The translations under genes and the position numbers were made by a program. A stretch of 64,000 bases of DNA from Nectonema munidae (taxonomy: Eukaryota; Nematomorpha; Nectonematoida; Nectonematidae). Of the stretch, positions 60,901 through 64,000 are shown one piece after another. The stretch's first letter is position 1, and each line of letters begins with the position of its first letter. Where the stretch lies: assembly GCA_030549495.1 (NCBI GenBank), contig JAUIRK010000927.1, positions 124,001-188,000 of the forward strand, given 5' to 3'. The notes beneath the pieces are model-generated. The model had not been told where the DNA came from. It made no database searches and was given only the letters and a program-made list of their open reading frames with translations.

Positions 60901-61384
60901 CATACTTTTTTTAATATAATTACCCACAATTACCTCTTTTATATGTACTCTTTCAATATATTTTTTAATCTCTTATAATTTGAGTGACACTGATTAGCGT
61001 CTTTAATTAGTCTTGAGTGTGCTCAACTACTGAATTTATTCTAAATTGTACATTTTTTTCAATAAATTCTTTCTTTCTTTCTTTCTTTCCTGGCTACATA
61101 TTTCCCCTTTTCTCTGGGCCGTATTTTGCCAATCTCTGCTCTAGACTAACATGGTTTTTCCAATTCCTTTATTATTTTACCTTGTTGCCTAAAGCGCTTG
61201 AAATCATTTGTCTATGTCACCTTGGTGGTGCACTTTTTTCTACTAAGGCGCAGATTTTGTATGTTGTTTTATTTTTAGTCAGGGAGAATTTGTTGGAGGA
61301 ATAAGATGTCTGAGTTGGAAACGTATAAAGACCTCCTTCTTCAACAAATCAACGAAGTTCAATTGACTATACAGGATACTGAAA
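51802..61384 (+). CDS. CERT1: Ceramide transfer protein (CERT), 5' part of gene
   Basis: Three exons (51802-51978, 53866-54129, 61279-about 61384) join in phase 0 and run on past the window. Together they give a PH domain (residues about 9-95), a Ser-rich linker and the start of a coiled coil. CERT carries ceramide from the ER to the trans-Golgi at membrane contact sites. Its PH domain binds phosphatidylinositol 4-phosphate on the Golgi, an FFAT motif binds VAP on the ER, and a START domain holds the lipid. The match to the CERT family is specific: [32 protein letters not shown] and ETYKDLL. OSBP-type PH domains share only the first part. FFAT and START exons are not in the window. Confidence 0.88.
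51979..53865 (+). other. CERT intron 1 (~1.9 kb)
   Basis: AT-rich. It holds the complete TTAA MITE at 52638-52775. No other feature. Confidence 0.75.
52638..52775. repeat. Complete TTAA-flanked MITE (138 bp)
   Basis: TTAACCCGTTATCGACC at the left and GGTCGATAACCGGTTAA at the right are a 17-base inverted repeat with one mismatch, each bordered by TTAA. The interior (AAATCAGACTATATCTAGTA, AAGCATTAATAAACGCAGAT, GATTCACG) matches the copies at 5265-5540. TTAA borders suggest mobilisation by a piggyBac-type transposase. Confidence 0.8.
53866..54129 (+). CDS. CERT1: CERT exon: second half of PH domain and Ser-rich segment
   Basis: Acceptor TTTTATTGCAG ends at 53865; donor GTAAGT starts at 54130; both phase 0. 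It reads [40 protein letters not shown] (last strands and the closing helix with its Trp), then [20 protein letters not shown] and [17 protein letters not shown]. The final segment corresponds in place to the serine-repeat motif of vertebrate CERT, where protein kinase D primes multiple phosphorylation that switches off Golgi binding. The basic KRHHRNSSS patch could be the priming site; that is inference. Confidence 0.9.
54226..54540. mobile_element. hAT-like left end
   Basis: CAGGGGTGGGCAAAATTTTT at 54226 is a typical hAT end. About 54,493-54,520 (GGGGGCGTGGCGGCCAGATT) is another GC-rich hAT-type motif. Either this is a ~300-bp MITE, or the left part of a larger copy whose right end is at 61138. 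Confidence 0.4.
55240..56573 (+). mobile_element. LINE copy D, 5' part: endonuclease and linker
   Basis: 55248-55466 reads [20 protein letters not shown] and FHVIGLQE, the start of an APE-type endonuclease. 55494-56576 continues with [26 protein letters not shown] (GDFN motif), [15 protein letters not shown] and [14 protein letters not shown] (SDHxP motif), so the catalytic landmarks are present. A stop and frame change near 55,466-55,494 separate the two. The linker follows ([34 protein letters not shown]). It is cut after HLNNYF by the piggyBac element. This is the only copy in the window with the endonuclease. Confidence 0.85.
56882..58612 (-). CDS. piggyBac transposase (DDE_Tnp_1_7 with Cys-rich C-terminus), broken
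   Basis: On the minus strand the frame starts near 58,612 ([16 protein letters not shown]...), possibly after a splice acceptor (TTAAAATTAG). It runs through [17 protein letters not shown] and [19 protein letters not shown] to about 58,040. After a frame change, [12 protein letters not shown] (catalytic D), [20 protein letters not shown] and [17 protein letters not shown] (catalytic D) follow to about 57,557. After another change come [23 protein letters not shown] and [19 protein letters not shown] (third D), to about 57,220. A 101-bp tandem duplication (57121-57322) disrupts the following text. The end, [25 protein letters not shown] (57,010-56,885), is the zinc-ribbon-like tail. All three catalytic Asp are present; about three breaks make it inactive. 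Confidence 0.85.
57121..57322. repeat. 101-bp tandem duplication in the piggyBac coding region
   Basis: Two nearly identical units start TTCGGAAAGCCAGCTGATCA at 57121 and 57222 and end TTATAGACCAG. They differ visibly at one base (AATTGACAATT versus AATTGGCAATT). The near-identity means a recent event. Confidence 0.9.
59160..61090 (+). mobile_element. LINE copy D, 3' part: RT, C-terminal Cys motif and tail
   Basis: 59169-59669 reads [25 protein letters not shown]-like fingers, [37 protein letters not shown], then motif A as [14 protein letters not shown] with Asn in place of the catalytic Asp. After a stop, 59671-60423 has [19 protein letters not shown] and YADDITLLF, then the thumb and [18 protein letters not shown]. 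60546-60755 ends with a Cys cluster ([17 protein letters not shown]). The 3' end is AATAAATTCTTTC and a (CTTT)n run to about 61,090. The motif A change, a stop and frame changes make it inactive. Confidence 0.85.
61138..61146. mobile_element. hAT-like right end and possible target site
   Basis: Reading inward on the minus strand from 61138, CAGAGATTGGCAAAATACGG matches the end at 54226 at 13 of the first 16 positions. The outside octamer CTCTAGAC (61139-61146) agrees with GTTTAGAT (54218-54225) at 5 of 8 positions and resembles the hAT target nTCTAGAn. Confidence 0.4.
61279..61384 (+). CDS. CERT1: CERT exon: start of the coiled-coil middle region
   Basis: Acceptor TTATTTTTAG ends at 61278. 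In phase 0 it reads [20 protein letters not shown], then [15 protein letters not shown]. This lines up with the vertebrate segment after the serine-repeat motif (EMETFRDIL.RQVDTLQ), which begins the coiled coil. The best donor is GTATAT at 61385, leaving the exon one base into a codon; the reading continues without resemblance beyond it. The end is less certain than the start. Confidence 0.75.
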
Positions 61385-64000
61385 GTATATCGCTCCTATC
61401 ATACTCAATAAGGATACTAGATGTGATCTATGTCCCTCTAAGGCAGGCCTCTTTTTTATTTTGAGGTGCACATATGTTCATTTCAACATTAAGCGTCGCA
61501 TTCAAAGTGAAATGAAATACAAGGGAGTCTTTTTTCCCCTAAAAGTCTGAACGACCCCTTCAAAATATTTTTTCTATATTTTTTTTTGCTATATTTTTGT
61601 GTGGATGAGAATGAGAGAAAATTATTCAATAACTCTCATAGGGGCCGGAAGATTAAGTGATTGTGCCTTGTCTCATCGGTTGCAGAGCATTGCTCTAAGT
61701 CAGCGTTTTTCAATCTAAGGGTAATTACCCATTACAACTACAAATTCTATCGGGTATTTTTTCAGATTTTTTACTTTTTTTTTATTTTCATATTTTTTAT
61801 GATAGTTTATTTTATTTTTATGGTAGATTATTTGATCAGAAAGGTTATTAGTAAACATAAATAAGTTAAATCTAGAGGTCCATTTGGCAGTTGCTCTCAT
61901 GAATTGCTTTCAAAAAAATTGGCAATTGCCTCCAAGATCAAAGTTCTAATTATAATAATTTTCATTTATTATACTTTTTTATGTGTTAAATGGATAATTT
62001 AATTAATTCTTAATTTTTTTCCCATAAAAAATTATTGCAGTGTGTAAAATTGTCACAAACAATAATTTCAGAGCAAACGACAAAAAATCGGAAGCACCGC
62101 TCTCTGAAGCTTTTTGCCTGAAGCCACTCGGTCATCGGAAAAATAGCGCCAACTTTATAGAAGGCTAAAACTTTGTTTTTCCTTTTTTTTTTCTAAAACT
62201 GTTGACGAGACACAAGGATCGCCCTTGTACAATTATTTTAGTATGGTACTAAATTTTTTTAATATCATTTTCTTTAAAAATTCGAGAGACCATTGCGTGC
62301 GATCCAAAAATTGATAACGAATAAAAATTTTGTCTTTTTTAATTGTGTTTTTTTAAGTCAAAATTTTTTTTAGGTCAATAAAAAAAGTTAAAAATCATTT
62401 CACAATAAGGTTGCCTATAATAAATCAAAATTTAGAGTTTGAGGTGATTAATTTTACTCATTACGTGCAACCTAACAGATCCACTCCTAGAAAATGTAAT
62501 GAATGGAAGAATTTCGCTATACCAAACAATATTTTTATTTGGGTTACTGAGTCGGAGTTTTAAAGGGATAGGATATCCTTTAAAAATACTATTTGGTCGG
62601 AATCCAAGTTCTATTGGGTATTTGATATGCAAAGCATTTTGAAATATTTCTTGTGAAATATATTTTTTGAACTCTTTACGCTTCGCAGTTTAGAAATCGC
62701 TTAATTTAATTTTAATTGCTTAATTTGCGAATACGTTTACCCGAAGATTCGTAGTTTAATGGTTTTTAAATCATTGGTAGTTTAATGGGAAATCCTAAGA
62801 ATCGTTCTTTTTTCCAGCATCAGACTCATATAATTTACTACTTTTTTAAGATTCCTTCATTTAATGCCTTGAATTGGATGCGTACTCTCAAAATACTTCA
62901 AAATTTATCCTCATTTTTATTTTTGAAAATAAAAATCGTATTGAATTTTTAAAGCACTTACAATAATCAATTGGTGCTTTTTCAAAGAACTACACTTACA
63001 TGTCTACAGTCAATCCCCATACATCCGCTGCTATATTATATAGTGTCATAGCCTATAGGTTTTCCTATTTTTTGGGTGGGGCCTTTGAATTTTACACGCT
63101 TTAGAGATAAACCATATTAATGAAACCTTACACTTTTGTTTCAAATTTTTAATGCTATCTATGCGTCCATAAAAATCATTCTTGATCTCAGCGCCAAAAT
63201 CATGCTTTTTAAAACTCGAAAACATTTTAAATAGAGTGCCTTTTTTCAAAGGCAAACACTTGACTGCATAGATGAGAGTGTTGAATCTAAAATAAAATCA
63301 ACTTTCCCTAAATATAGAAAATCTTGTATTTCACATTTAATTTTAAAACTCATTAAGTGTTACACTTGTTTTGTTAAACTCACGTACTGTTGAATGAATG
63401 CGGAATGCGCCAAACTAAGTCTCATTTTTTGAAACTGAAAATAAAATTTTTAAATAAAGAGGAATCGTGAATTGAAATCAAAAAGTTTTGTTGTCTTCCC
63501 ATGAATAGTCGAAGTCTTCGTATCTCCGTATTCCACTATATGAAGTAGTAAGTCTACATAAGGAATGGGTAACGAAGTGAATACGATGAAAGTATATTTT
63601 GGTTTACTGTGGTTCTCAACCTTTTTACTCAGAAGGACCCCTTGAACATTTGTCAAAATTTAATTTTTTTCTTTAATGTAATCGCAAGACGTATTTTTTT
63701 TCTACCTCATGTCAACACATGTGAATGATGTGGCAGAATGCTCTCTCACATGCTGTCATGACTTCTCCCAAGTATAATGTGCATAGAATAGCTGATGAGC
63801 TTCAATACACGAACCATATTTTGTGCAAAGTAGTGATGTGTGAATTTTTCACTTTTACATATTAGATATTCATGAGGTAGAACAGTGCTATTCAATGTTT
63901 TGCCCCCAACAAAGTGTTGTTAATTTTACAAAAAAGACACTAACGTTAGCTTATTCTATTTGTTTTTAGCGGAAGCAGGTGAGTTCGGCCTATAAATATA
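61385..64000 (+). other. CERT intron 3 (to window end), with hAT scraps
   Basis: AT-rich, no supportable exon. 61,698-61,735 (CAGCGTTTTTCAATCTAAGG...) and 63,606-63,650 (GTGGTTCTCAACCTTTTTAC...GGACCCCTTGAA) resemble hAT ends of the CAGNGGTTCTCAA type. The further CERT exons must lie beyond the window. Confidence 0.55.

Larger units (their letters stand above)
54130..61278 (+). other. CERT intron 2 (~7.1 kb), filled by nested transposons
   Basis: It contains hAT-like ends (54226 and 61138), LINE copy D (about 55.2-56.6 and 59.2-61.1 kb) and a piggyBac element (about 56.6-59.2 kb). Splicing phase is 0 on both sides, so the nest leaves the CERT frame untouched. Confidence 0.8.

Noticed and set aside
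61661-61864. 67-codon frame with a very hydrophobic C-terminus
   Set aside because: The hydrophobic run is T-rich intron sequence (Phe/Ile/Tyr codons). It does not join the CERT exons in phase.
63969-63985. Tiny possible CERT exon between TTTTTAG and GTGAG
   Set aside because: In the phase left by the previous exon it meets a stop if read on, and as a micro-exon it has no matching CERT residues.
1-64000. CRISPR arrays, riboswitches, operons or toxin-antitoxin pairs
   Set aside because: The window is animal nuclear DNA; direct repeats found are satellites, MITEs or transposon parts without regular repeat-spacer structure.
1-64000. LTR retrovirus-like elements or Polintons
   Set aside because: No long terminal repeats, gag/protease/integrase or capsid-like text was seen. 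The reverse transcriptases present are all LINE type (GVPQGS, YADD).

Overview
This is an AT-rich animal genome window, very probably arthropod, with two recognisable host genes on the + strand and a dense load of mobile elements. There are no bacterial-style genes, rRNA, CRISPR arrays or operons. The evidence is GT-AG introns with matching phases, an immunoglobulin-superfamily type receptor, a ceramide-transfer-protein gene, LINEs, tRNA-derived SINEs, hAT and piggyBac transposons and TTAA-type MITEs. The exact taxon cannot be read from the sequence; a crustacean or another arthropod with an AT-rich, repeat-rich genome fits.

Region 1 (1-25.8 kb) is the 3' part of a single-pass cell-surface receptor. 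Seven exons (266-377, 456-640, 2590-2713, 6240-6406, 20825-20968, 21231-21285, 24780-25539) join with perfect phase continuity into 514 residues: two fibronectin type III domains, a transmembrane helix, a Lys6 stop-transfer patch and a ~280-residue Ser-rich cytoplasmic tail. The FN3 signature (GFNGG, NEYGWS) is that of arthropod Ig/FN3 receptors such as Sidestep, Turtle or Nephrin-like proteins; which one is not settled. The introns hold SINEs, MITEs and a dead hAT transposase. The largest intron is 14.4 kb.

Region 2 (25.8-51.8 kb) is intergenic and mostly transposon sediment: TTAA MITEs, a SINE foldback pair, a pogo-like relic, LINE copies (31.8-33.9, 36.8-37.8, 41.8-43.2, 49.8-50.6 kb), hAT elements with clear 8-bp target-site duplications (38322-40488 and 47421-48697), a piggyBac relic in an inverted-repeat pair (43.4-45.6 kb) and a 152-bp tandem array interrupted by a LINE. 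One 196-codon open frame on the minus strand (30555-31145) could include a host exon.

Region 3 (51.8-64 kb) is the 5' part of a CERT (ceramide transfer protein) gene. Exons 51802-51978 and 53866-54129 make the PH domain and a serine-rich segment. Exon 61279-~61384 starts the coiled-coil middle region. The lipid-binding START domain lies beyond the window. Intron 2 is a nest: a LINE (55.2-61.1 kb) split by a piggyBac element (56.6-59.2 kb), possibly all inside an older hAT copy.

The two host genes have no evident functional link. No undescribed biological system was found. The most unusual points are the nested insertions, four short perfect palindromes in the piggyBac element, short phase-consistent introns in a hAT transposase, and a shared C-terminal cysteine motif in two LINE copies.
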